Positions 5,335 through 11,105 of a DNA stretch of 11,105 nt are shown piece by piece. The DNA is taken from positions 1 through 11,105 of the forward strand of contig CAZMCN010000071.1 in NCBI GenBank assembly GCA_964564845.1, written 5' to 3'. Position numbers and translations under genes: made by a program. This stretch comes from CAYXPG01 sp964564845 (GTDB lineage Bacteria; Planctomycetota; Phycisphaerae; Sedimentisphaerales; Anaerobacaceae). Below the pieces are notes generated by a model. That model worked only from the letters and a program-made list of their open reading frames with translations, was not told where the DNA came from and did no database searches. Position 1 is the stretch's first letter. Every line of letters starts with the position of its first letter.

Positions 5335-7032
5335 GACCGTAAGAACCCATTCCGGTATCAAACCGCAGCGATTTTGCTTTTCATTTTAGTCTTAGCGGCG
5401 TTTTTACGCCTGATTAATTTGGGGCAATCGCCGCCCGGCCTGAACCAGGACGAGGCTGCAAATGCCTGGAACGCACATTGTCTGCTTAAGACCGGCAAAG
5501 ACCAGGTAGGGGTATCCTGGCCGATTTTTTATATGCGGGCCCTGGGCGGCAACCGCAGCACGGTTCACGTTTATCTGCTGCTTCCGTTCCAGGCCATCGG
5601 GGGGATGAATATATTGACGACGCGGGCCCCGGCGGCCATCGGCGGTGTGCTAACCGTTCTGCTGATATATTTCATAGGCAGACGAATGTTCAACCGGCCA
5701 ACGGCGCTTGCTGCGGCGGCTCTTTTAGCGTTGAACCCCTGGCATATTCAGCAAAGCCGCTGGGGACATGGGGCTGATTTGGGCGCCTTTTTTGGGGTGA
5801 TTCCTCTGGCGCTGATGCTCTGGGCTAATATGCCGTTGAGTGACGAGGCGTTGCCCAAACGCAAAGAATTGCGTTTGGGGGCTCCTGATAAGGCCTGCAG
5901 CCCGAGACCTTTATTAGCTGCGCTTGCCGGTGCGGCAGCCGGGCTTTGCTGCTACAGCTATCCGGCTATGCGGTTGTTTGTACCCGTTTTTCTGGTGGCT
6001 GTAATTATGGTAACGCTGCCGGCGTGGTGGAATCAGCTCAAAACCCGCAGAGGTGCTTTGGCTATCGGTGCTTTTGCATTTGGTTTTGCAATTACGTTTA
6101 TTCCGTTGGCCTGGGAGCATGTTTTTCACTTTGAAGGTGTTGCTCGCTACCGCCAGGCCTTGTTTCTCTGGGACGCAGCGGACCCATTGTATGTGGCGCC
6201 GTACAGAATCGCCGCTCGTTATATTCAGCACTTCGGGCCTGACTTTTTGTTCATCAACGGCGACCATTATCCGATTCAGTCCCCGCCCGACATCGGGCAG
6301 TTCCACTGGTATATGCTGCCGTTGATGCTTGTCGGGTTGTTCGTTCTGGTTCGCCGGTTCAAGCGCTCGTTGGCCGGACGTGTCCTGCTGGCTTTCATAG
6401 TGGTCTATCCTGTTGGTGATAGCTTTTTCCGGCATATCAGTCTTCATTCTTTGCGCAGTCTGCCGGGCTTGTGCAGCCTTGTTCTGCTGGCCGCTGTCGG
6501 AGCGGTAGCTGCCGGAAGATGGCTATGGAGGAAAAACCGCCCCCTGGCCTTTATCATCACTATCGTTTTTGCTGTTGCAGTTGTTGGCTTAAACGCCCGC
6601 TATCTGCATCGTTTCTATGGCGAATTTAACCGGCGACCGGCAATCTATCACGGCTTCCACGTTGACCTGCTCGAGGCCTGCCGGTGGCTGCGAGGGCGTC
6701 TTGATGATGTTGATGCCGTTTTCTGCACGACCAATGGTATGAACCAGCCGTATATAATTACCCTTGTGGCCCTGGAATATGAGCCTGCGAGGTGGTTTCG
6801 GGAGGAGCGCGATTTCATCACACCCGCCAACTATGATTTTTACACACGTTACGGGAAAATGCACTTTATGTATGGCCGCTCTTTTGTGCCGGCACTGACA
6901 GAACTGCAGCAAAGCGCCGAGTATAAGAACGTCATTTTTATCGTTCGTCCGGGTGAACTCGGCCTTAGAAATCCAATTCATCGAATATACCGCCCCGACG
7001 GTCGAGAGGTATTATGGATATGCCGACTGTAA
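5326..7032 (+). CDS. GT-C membrane glycosyltransferase (PMT_2/GT39-like family)
   Basis: A 568-residue multipass membrane protein predicted to transfer a sugar from a polyprenyl-phosphate donor to an acceptor on the outer face of the cytoplasmic membrane; donor and acceptor cannot be told. Seen: first membrane segment about 13-30 behind a basic RKNPFR; an outward loop with LNQDEAANAW carrying the D42-E43 pair typical of catalytic acid residues in GT-C enzymes; LNPWHIQQSRWGHG (136-149), resembling the family's Pro-Trp-His...Ser-Arg signature; about ten further hydrophobic segments up to about 421; and a soluble C-terminal domain (about 428-568). A hydrophilic insert (about 171-194) contains a perfect DNA palindrome. 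The start is uncertain: ATG 5326 lies within the heptamer repeat and has no Shine-Dalgarno site, but no better start precedes the first membrane segment. It is divergent from thiC and converges on the M24 peptidase gene 56 nt away. A housekeeping link to either is not apparent. Confidence 0.8.
   Translation: MNYDRKNPFRYQTAAILLFILVLAAFLRLINLGQSPPGLNQDEAANAWNAHCLLKTGKDQVGVSWPIFYMRALGGNRSTVHVYLLLPFQAIGGMNILTTRAPAAIGGVLTVLLIYFIGRRMFNRPTALAAAALLALNPWHIQQSRWGHGADLGAFFGVIPLALMLWANMPLSDEALPKRKELRLGAPDKACSPRPLLAALAGAAAGLCCYSYPAMRLFVPVFLVAVIMVTLPAWWNQLKTRRGALAIGAFAFGFAITFIPLAWEHVFHFEGVARYRQALFLWDAADPLYVAPYRIAARYIQHFGPDFLFINGDHYPIQSPPDIGQFHWYMLPLMLVGLFVLVRRFKRSLAGRVLLAFIVVYPVGDSFFRHISLHSLRSLPGLCSLVLLAAVGAVAAGRWLWRKNRPLAFIITIVFAVAVVGLNARYLHRFYGEFNRRPAIYHGFHVDLLEACRWLRGRLDDVDAVFCTTNGMNQPYIITLVALEYEPARWFREERDFITPANYDFYTRYGKMHFMYGRSFVPALTELQQSAEYKNVIFIVRPGELGLRNPIHRIYRPDGREVLWICRL
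5854..5879. repeat. Perfect 11-bp inverted repeat inside the glycosyltransferase gene
   Basis: CCCAAACGCAA (5854-5864) and TTGCGTTTGGG (5869-5879) are exact reverse complements around the loop AGAA. The palindrome encodes the middle of a charged insert (LPKRKELRLG) between two membrane segments. Such a stem would be stable in RNA and is unusual in coding DNA. It could be an inserted palindromic element or a chance structure. Confidence 0.9.
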
Positions 7033-7088
7033 GACTTTTCGCGGCAGAAGGCGCCAATCCTAAAGCAAAAGAGTGTTGGATTTTCAGC

Positions 7089-8177
7089 TTAGCGTTTTGC
7101 GCTGCGCAGTAATGGCTGGTGCGGACAGTCGCTGCTTAATATTTTACAGCCGGTCTCGGTTACAAGGACGTCATTTTCTATTCTTACGCCGAGTTTGCCG
7201 GGCATATACACACCAGGTTCAATAGTAATAATCTGTCCGGCTTTTAATTTTCCCTTACCTTTAGCAGCGACTACCGGCTCTTCGTGTACTTCCAGGCCCA
7301 GCCCGTGCCCGGTACCGTGGCCGTAAACCGGCAAGTCGTGTTTGGTGATTACTTGTCGGGCGGCTGCATCGACCTTTTTAATTTCGGCCCCGGCCCTTAC
7401 CATTTTTATCGCAGCGGCCTGGGCCTGTTCAACCGCATCGTAAACCTTTTTATAAAAGGCGCCGGGTCTGCCTGTAACAAAGCAGCGTGTCAAATCACTG
7501 CAGTAGTTTTTATATCTGGCCCCGAAATCGATGAGAATTGTGTCATTTTTTTTCAGTTTTTTGTCGCCAGTCTGATGATGCGGACGCGATGCGTTTGGGC
7601 CGAAGGCAACGATTGTCTCGAAGCTGTTTATGGCGCCGAGTCTGCGAATTTGAAGGTCAAGCCGGCCGGCCAATTCGTTCTCGGTTATTCCCTGCTTTAT
7701 AATCGGCAAAGTCTCTTTGAGGGCCTTTGCCGCTATCTGTGCCGCCTTTTTAATCGCTGCTATTTCACTTTCATCTTTGCTGCTGCGCACTGCTTCGATG
7801 ATATTGTCAACTGTTTTGAGGCGGGTCTTCAGATTTTTTTTCAGTTCACCAAAAACAGCAAGTGAAGCGGACTTTTCAACCGCTACTGAATGGGCTGATT
7901 TTAACCTTTTAATCAGTTTAGCGGCAGCTTGGGCTATTGGGGCGCTCCGCTCGATTATCCTGCACGATGGGCATTCTTTTTGTGCCTGCTCGGCATATCT
8001 GCTGTCTGTTAGAAGATAAAGGCGGCGTGGGGCGATTACCGCCCAACTGTCACCGCCTGAAAAACCGGTCGTGAAAGTTACATTGGCCGGCCTGGTTACT
8101 ATCAGACAATCTATCTTTTTTTTCTTCAGCCGGAGTTTAATAGCATTGATTCGTTTTTTTATAATTTTGTCATTCAT
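7089..8177 (-). CDS. M24B family Xaa-Pro aminopeptidase (PepP/PepQ-like)
   Basis: A 362-residue cytosolic metallopeptidase predicted to release the N-terminal residue ahead of proline, or to split Xaa-Pro dipeptides. Seen: an N-terminal creatinase-like domain (about 1-130) with the usual NVTFTTGFSG segment, then the pita-bread catalytic domain with all five metal ligands: D217 in LIDFGA, D228 in CSDLTR, H291 in GTGHGLG, E320 in TIEPG and E334 in RIEND. The histidines of RPHH (200-201) and VHEEP (298) match known substrate-binding positions. The length is normal for the family. I start it at ATG 8177, with AAGGA eight bases upstream. The frame stays open to ATG 8225, but that start would overlap the predicted -35 box. 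Aminopeptidase P and prolidase cannot be separated by sequence reading alone. It is divergent from the symporter gene; a shared role in peptide and amino acid use is possible but unproven. Confidence 0.92.
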   Translation of the reverse strand: MNDKIIKKRINAIKLRLKKKKIDCLIVTRPANVTFTTGFSGGDSWAVIAPRRLYLLTDSRYAEQAQKECPSCRIIERSAPIAQAAAKLIKRLKSAHSVAVEKSASLAVFGELKKNLKTRLKTVDNIIEAVRSSKDESEIAAIKKAAQIAAKALKETLPIIKQGITENELAGRLDLQIRRLGAINSFETIVAFGPNASRPHHQTGDKKLKKNDTILIDFGARYKNYCSDLTRCFVTGRPGAFYKKVYDAVEQAQAAAIKMVRAGAEIKKVDAAARQVITKHDLPVYGHGTGHGLGLEVHEEPVVAAKGKGKLKAGQIITIEPGVYMPGKLGVRIENDVLVTETGCKILSSDCPHQPLLRSAKR

Positions 8178-8185
8178 TTTTACCG

Positions 8186-8190
8186 TCCTT
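8186..8190 (-). promoter_or_regulatory. Ribosome binding site of the M24 peptidase
   Basis: AAGGA on the minus strand lies eight bases before ATG 8177 and supports this start over the longer frame beginning at 8225. Confidence 0.7.
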
Positions 8191-8197
8191 GTCTTTG

Positions 8198-8225
8198 ATA
8201 CTACCGGCAAGGTTAATAATGTCAA
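8198..8225 (-). promoter_or_regulatory. Candidate promoter of the M24 peptidase
   Basis: The minus strand has a perfect TTGACA (8220-8225) and TAGTAT (8198-8203), 16 nt apart. Transcription would start near 8191, giving a very short leader that begins at the ribosome site. An alternative -10, TATCAA, lies three bases further downstream with a poorer 19-nt spacing. Confidence 0.55.
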
Positions 8226-8331
8226 GCTCCGTTTTTTTTTACAGTTCGAATCGGCCTTTTGGCTTTAGGTTTTCAGTTTCATTCGTAAAAGGACAATCAA
8301 GGGACAAACTATGATTATATTGTCTGAAAGC

Positions 8332-8388
8332 AGTTGACTCAATCATCAATATTTTTCATTTCTCCCTTTATGAATCATCAGAGTTGAC
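8332..8388. repeat. Nested short direct repeats in the peptidase-symporter intergenic region
   Basis: AGTTGAC occurs at 8332-8338 and 8382-8388, exactly 50 nt apart, and AATCATCA occurs at 8341-8348 and 8373-8380 between them. The order is mirrored, and each AGTTGAC could also serve as part of a -35 box. The rest of the 309-nt gap (8178-8486) shows only the promoter candidates and the ribosome sites. The repeats may be operator half-sites or chance in AT-rich DNA. Confidence 0.3.
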
Positions 8389-8412
8389 CTAAAATCTGCT
8401 CATTTATTTTAA
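8384..8412 (+). promoter_or_regulatory. Weak candidate promoter of the symporter gene
   Basis: TTGACC (8384-8389) is followed at 17 nt by TTTTAA (8407-8412) or at 15 nt by TATTTT (8405-8410). Neither pair is convincing, but this is the best sigma70-like site before the gene. It would give a leader of about 70 nt. Confidence 0.3.
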
Positions 8413-8486
8413 CCTGCGAACGTCAGATATGTTATTTTTGGAGCGGGCAGTGTTCTTCGGCGCTCATTGCAGAAAGGCAGAACGAA

Positions 8487-9809
8487 ATGAGAAAGTTTTT
8501 TCAATGGTATTTTGGAACGTCTCTTATATTGCGGATTATTGTTTGCTTTATAGCCGGCTCGGTTATCGGAGGCGTGTTGTGGCGCATCTCCAATACAACG
8601 GACGCTGCGATAACGGGGGTGTTGATGACTTACGTTTCACCTTTCGGTACGGTATTTGTGCATATGCTCAAAATGATTGTCGTACCTATTATTTTCTTTT
8701 CACTGGTGGTCGGTGCTGCGAGTCTGCCTATAAGAAAGTTCGGGCGAATCGGCTTGAAAACCATTTTTTGGTATTTTGGGTGCTCTGTTCTTGCGGCGGT
8801 GGTCGGAACCTGCCTTGCGCTTTTAATCAATCCCGGTTCGGGGGCTGCTCTTGGAAGCTGGCAGGATATGGCAGCAATGCTCAGCAGCGAGGCGCAGGAT
8901 GTCGCTGCAAAGGCCGAAGTCGAAGGGACTCTGTCCAGATTACTGCTCAATATGTTCAGAAATCCGTTTGAGTCTCTGGCAACGAGCAACTTTCTTCCGA
9001 GCATTGTGTTTTCTGTGATGTTCGGACTGGCTGTGCGGGGCCTGATTGAGACCGGCGGCGAGGGAAAAATCACCGAACGACTTGAGATGCTGGAAGAGTT
9101 CTTAAAAGCCTGCCGCGACGTTATGTTCAAATTAGTGGACTGGATTCTCGAGTATTCTCCGATTGGTGTTCTGGCGCTTACCATCATAAATTTCGGTGTT
9201 TATGGTCCTTCTATTGTCGGGCCTTACGTTAGTGTAACCCTGGGTGTTGTGTTTGGAATAATGGCAATGGTCTTTATTGTTTATCCTATTCTGCTGGTGG
9301 CTGTTACCGGCCGAAACCCACTGCTTGTCCTCAAAGGGATTAAAGAAGCTATGATTATGGCTTTTATTACCCGCAGCTCTGCGGCGACGCTGCCGGTCTC
9401 TATAAAGACAGCCCAAGAAGAACTGAAAGTCCACAACGAACTTGCAAGTTTTTCGCTGCCGCTGGGAGCGACAATCAATATGGATGGAGTGTGCGTACAT
9501 CTGCCTATGTTTGCGGTGCTGGCTGCGAATATGTTCGGCATACATCTTGGCTTCGGCAGCCTCGTGGTGCTGGTAATAACGACAGTGCTGGCATCAATTG
9601 GAGCAGGCGGCGTGCCGGGCGGAAGCCTGATGCTGCTGTTTATTATTCTGGAGACAATGGGGCTTACCGGCCAGCAAGTGGCCGTGATAGTAGCCTTGGC
9701 GCTCGGAATCAATCCAATTCTTGATATGTTTGAGACGATGAATAACGTCACGGGCGACCTCGTATGCACCTATGCAGTAGCACACAATGAAGGGCTGGTG
9801 GGCGACTGA
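8487..9809 (+). CDS. DAACS-family (SLC1-like) sodium:amino acid symporter with altered substrate site
   Basis: A 440-residue inner-membrane secondary transporter of the GltP/GltPh fold. Seen: eight-helix hydrophobic pattern; HMLKMIVVPIIFFSLV (59-74); hairpin HP1 TRSSAATLPVS (295-305); ATINMDG (328-334); HP2 LASIGAGGVPGGS (368-380); and TM8 NPILDMFETMNNVTGD (409-424). Compared from memory with archaeal GltPh, the sodium-site residues persist (N331-M332-D333-G334, N420, D424), and D413, which binds the substrate amino group, is kept. However, the substrate-side Thr314 is V335, Asp390 is N409, and Arg397, which grips the acidic side chain of aspartate, is E416. The enzyme is therefore probably sodium-coupled but not an aspartate/glutamate or dicarboxylate carrier. 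A neutral or basic amino acid is my inference; SstT, the Ser/Thr member, has, as I recall, Glu at the same position. AAAGG lies nine bases before ATG 8487. Confidence 0.9.
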   Translation: MRKFFQWYFGTSLILRIIVCFIAGSVIGGVLWRISNTTDAAITGVLMTYVSPFGTVFVHMLKMIVVPIIFFSLVVGAASLPIRKFGRIGLKTIFWYFGCSVLAAVVGTCLALLINPGSGAALGSWQDMAAMLSSEAQDVAAKAEVEGTLSRLLLNMFRNPFESLATSNFLPSIVFSVMFGLAVRGLIETGGEGKITERLEMLEEFLKACRDVMFKLVDWILEYSPIGVLALTIINFGVYGPSIVGPYVSVTLGVVFGIMAMVFIVYPILLVAVTGRNPLLVLKGIKEAMIMAFITRSSAATLPVSIKTAQEELKVHNELASFSLPLGATINMDGVCVHLPMFAVLAANMFGIHLGFGSLVVLVITTVLASIGAGGVPGGSLMLLFIILETMGLTGQQVAVIVALALGINPILDMFETMNNVTGDLVCTYAVAHNEGLVGD

Positions 9810-9876
9810 GTTTTTTCAACAGCAATATACAATATCACTTGGGCGCAGTAACACATAATGCGGCATAAAAGCTGCG

Positions 9877-9883
9877 AAAGGAG
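9877..9883 (+). promoter_or_regulatory. Strong ribosome binding site of the 50-aa ORF
   Basis: AAAGGAG lies seven bases before ATG 9891 and is the best Shine-Dalgarno site in the window. It selects this start over the in-frame ATG at 9858, 11 codons earlier, and argues that the ORF is, or recently was, translated. Confidence 0.7.
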
Positions 9884-9890
9884 ACTTAAG

Positions 9891-10043
9891 ATGAGACGTC
9901 ATTTGATAATCCTGTCTTTGCTGGTTATCCGGGCAGGCTCTGGGGGCAGCGAATCTGTTGAGTCTGCTTTTAATTCATCGGGCCAACAACCGGTCAGTGC
10001 AAGGTTGTCTGAAATGGGGATAGTTTCGCCGGAGCAGCTATGA
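9891..10043 (+). CDS. 50-aa putative exported peptide, possibly a decayed lipoprotein gene
   Basis: The ORF starts MRRHLIILSLLVI, which is a basic n-region plus hydrophobic core like a signal peptide, then RAGSGGSESVESAF and a polar remainder ending MGIVSPEQL before TGA. A bacterial lipoprotein would read L-A-G-C at the cleavage site; here the matching positions read R-A-G-S, each one base change from Leu (CTG to CGG) and Cys (TGT to TCT). There is therefore a plausible signal peptide but no functional lipobox. It could be a small secreted peptide, or a lipoprotein gene that has lost its lipid anchor and the rest of its length. It starts 81 nt after the symporter on the same strand and converges on the ComM-like gene. 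I recognise no family. Confidence 0.4.
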   Translation: MRRHLIILSLLVIRAGSGGSESVESAFNSSGQQPVSARLSEMGIVSPEQL

Positions 10044-10049
10044 TTGTCG

Positions 10050-10083
10050 AAAAAAAATAGCCAGCAGGAAAACCGTACCTGCT
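10050..10083 (-). terminator. Candidate terminator of the ComM-like gene
   Basis: On the minus strand, AGCAGG (10078-10083) pairs with CCTGCT (10063-10068) around a 9-nt loop and is followed, after five bases, by eight T's (10050-10057). It lies 18 nt beyond the stop codon of the ComM-like gene. The 6-bp stem and the offset T-run make it moderate rather than strong. Confidence 0.5.
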
Positions 10084-10101
10084 CGACGAGGGCGGGTGCA
10101 G

Positions 10102-11105
10102 CTATAATTTTCTGTCTAATTTTCTATAGCTGATGGCTTCAGCGATGTGTTCTGGGCGGATGTTTTGTTCTGCGGCCAGGTCGGCTATTGTTCGTGCGAC
10201 TTTGCAGATTTTGTCGTGCGCCCGGGCACTCAGGCCGAATTCGGTCATCGCCTGCTTGAGCATCATTTCAGATGGAGAATCAAGCCCACAGAATTTCTCG
10301 ACCTGCTTGTGGCTCATTCTTGCATTTGTCATTATTTTATCGTCACCGAACCGCCGGGCCTGGACCTCTCTTGTACTTACAACATCTGCTCTTATCGCCG
10401 CCGAATCAAGCCTGCCGGATTTGGAGCGCAGCTTCCGGAAACTTATGGCCGGCACGTCGATGTGAATATCGATTCTGTCCACCAGCGGCCCGGATATTTT
10501 CGAGAGGTACCTCTCGATTTGATTTGGCGTGCACCTGCACCTTCTTGCACCGGAGCCGAAGTAGCCGCACGGACAGGGATTCATTGCCGCAACGAGCATA
10601 AATTGAGCTGGGAACCTGATAGTGCCTTTGGCCCGTGAGATGGTGATAAAGCCGTCCTCCAATGGCTGGCGAATCATCTCTAAAACGTGTTTTCCGAATT
10701 CTGCGAACTCATCGAGGAACAAAATTCCAAAGTGTGCCAGTGACAATTCGCCGGGTCGTGGGTTTGTGCCGCCGCCGACCAGTGCCGGCCCGCTGGCCGA
10801 GTGGTGCGGCATTCGAACGGGACGTCTCGCCAATAGAGCCTTATTTTTGCCGAGCAGGCCCACCACGGAATATATGCGGGTGGTCTCGAGCGATTCGGCC
10901 AGCTCCAAAGGGGGCAGAATCGTTGCCAGTCTCTGTGCGAGCATTGTTTTACCGGCCCCGGGCGGGCCAATCATCATTATATTATGCCCGCCGGCAGCAG
11001 CGACCGTCAGCGCCCGCTTGACGCTCTCCTGGCCCTTAACGTCCGCAAAGTCAACCTCATAATTTGAAGCCACGTTAAAAAGCTCATCTATATCGACCGT
11101 CGTTG
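10102..11105 (-). CDS. comM: ComM/YifB-type Mg-chelatase-like AAA+ ATPase, C-terminal part
   Basis: The gene runs off the right edge: the frame is open to the last base, so the start is outside the window and 333 C-terminal residues are visible. ComM proteins are hexameric branch-migration helicases that help integrate incoming DNA during natural transformation; in many species the homologue (YifB) is less well defined. Seen: DFADVKGQ at the head of the ATPase domain, Walker A GPPGAGKT (visible residues 46-53), RMPHHSAS (97-104), Walker B ILFLDE (127-132), a cysteine cluster NPCPCGYFGSGARRCRC (175-191), GPLVDRIDIHI (205-215) with a likely arginine finger, and the C-terminal Mg-chelatase helical domain ending in SYRKLDRKL. 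The missing part should be the Lon-protease-like N-terminal domain of about 175 residues. The visible GTG at 11071-11073 is not the true start, because homologous sequence continues upstream of it. Confidence 0.93.
   Translation of the reverse strand, partial: TTVDIDELFNVASNYEVDFADVKGQESVKRALTVAAAGGHNIMMIGPPGAGKTMLAQRLATILPPLELAESLETTRIYSVVGLLGKNKALLARRPVRMPHHSASGPALVGGGTNPRPGELSLAHFGILFLDEFAEFGKHVLEMIRQPLEDGFITISRAKGTIRFPAQFMLVAAMNPCPCGYFGSGARRCRCTPNQIERYLSKISGPLVDRIDIHIDVPAISFRKLRSKSGRLDSAAIRADVVSTREVQARRFGDDKIMTNARMSHKQVEKFCGLDSPSEMMLKQAMTEFGLSARAHDKICKVARTIADLAAEQNIRPEHIAEAISYRKLDRKL

Noticed and set aside
5914..6447. A 177-codon frame antisense to the glycosyltransferase
   Set aside because: The plus-strand frame has coherent membrane segments and family signatures; the antisense product is a polar, low-information shadow.
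8429..8971. A 180-codon plus-strand frame overlapping the start of the symporter
   Set aside because: It is a frame shadow; the symporter frame carries the transporter motifs and the ribosome site.
10102..11073. A complete 323-residue ATPase starting at GTG 11073
   Set aside because: The frame and family similarity continue upstream to the window edge, and the family needs an N-terminal Lon-like domain, so the gene is cut by the window rather than short.

Overview
The window is bacterial chromosomal DNA with six substantial genes on both strands, plus one or two tiny candidates. No rRNA, tRNA, CRISPR array, transposase or phage gene is visible. Most genes have Shine-Dalgarno sites and sigma70-like promoters. 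The short ThiC form, the GT-C glycosyltransferase and the moderate G+C would suit an environmental lineage such as Planctomycetota/PVC or a relative. This is a weak guess, since no taxonomic marker is present.

Layout. Positions 1-277 hold no convincing gene: 1-132 shows nothing recognisable, and 133-213 (minus) holds a 26-codon candidate ORF overlapping a hairpin. A large single-chain restriction-methylation enzyme of the type IIG/Eco57I kind (278-3493, minus) follows, in visibly more AT-rich DNA than the rest. Upstream of it on the same strand is thiC (3658-4965), with a complete control region: near-consensus promoter, TPP riboswitch and intrinsic terminator. Divergent from thiC is a membrane GT-C glycosyltransferase (5326-7032), whose predicted leader is almost wholly a heptanucleotide repeat and whose coding region carries a perfect 11-bp palindrome. 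It converges on an M24 Xaa-Pro-type aminopeptidase (7089-8177, minus). That gene is divergent from a DAACS-family sodium symporter (8487-9809, plus), whose substrate-site residues are altered from the acidic amino acid type. A 50-codon ORF that looks like a decayed lipoprotein gene (9891-10043) lies between the symporter and the C-terminal two thirds of a ComM/YifB-type AAA+ ATPase (10102 to the right edge, minus).

The genes do not form one pathway. They are a mix of housekeeping functions (thiamine synthesis, peptide turnover, nutrient uptake, a transformation-associated helicase), one envelope glycosylation enzyme and one probably acquired DNA-modification gene. I do not see a new multi-gene system. 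The most worthwhile details are the TPP switch with its visible antiterminator pairing, the symporter with a reversed charge at its key substrate position, the E-x-E nuclease motif of the type IIG enzyme, and the repeat and palindrome associated with the glycosyltransferase gene.
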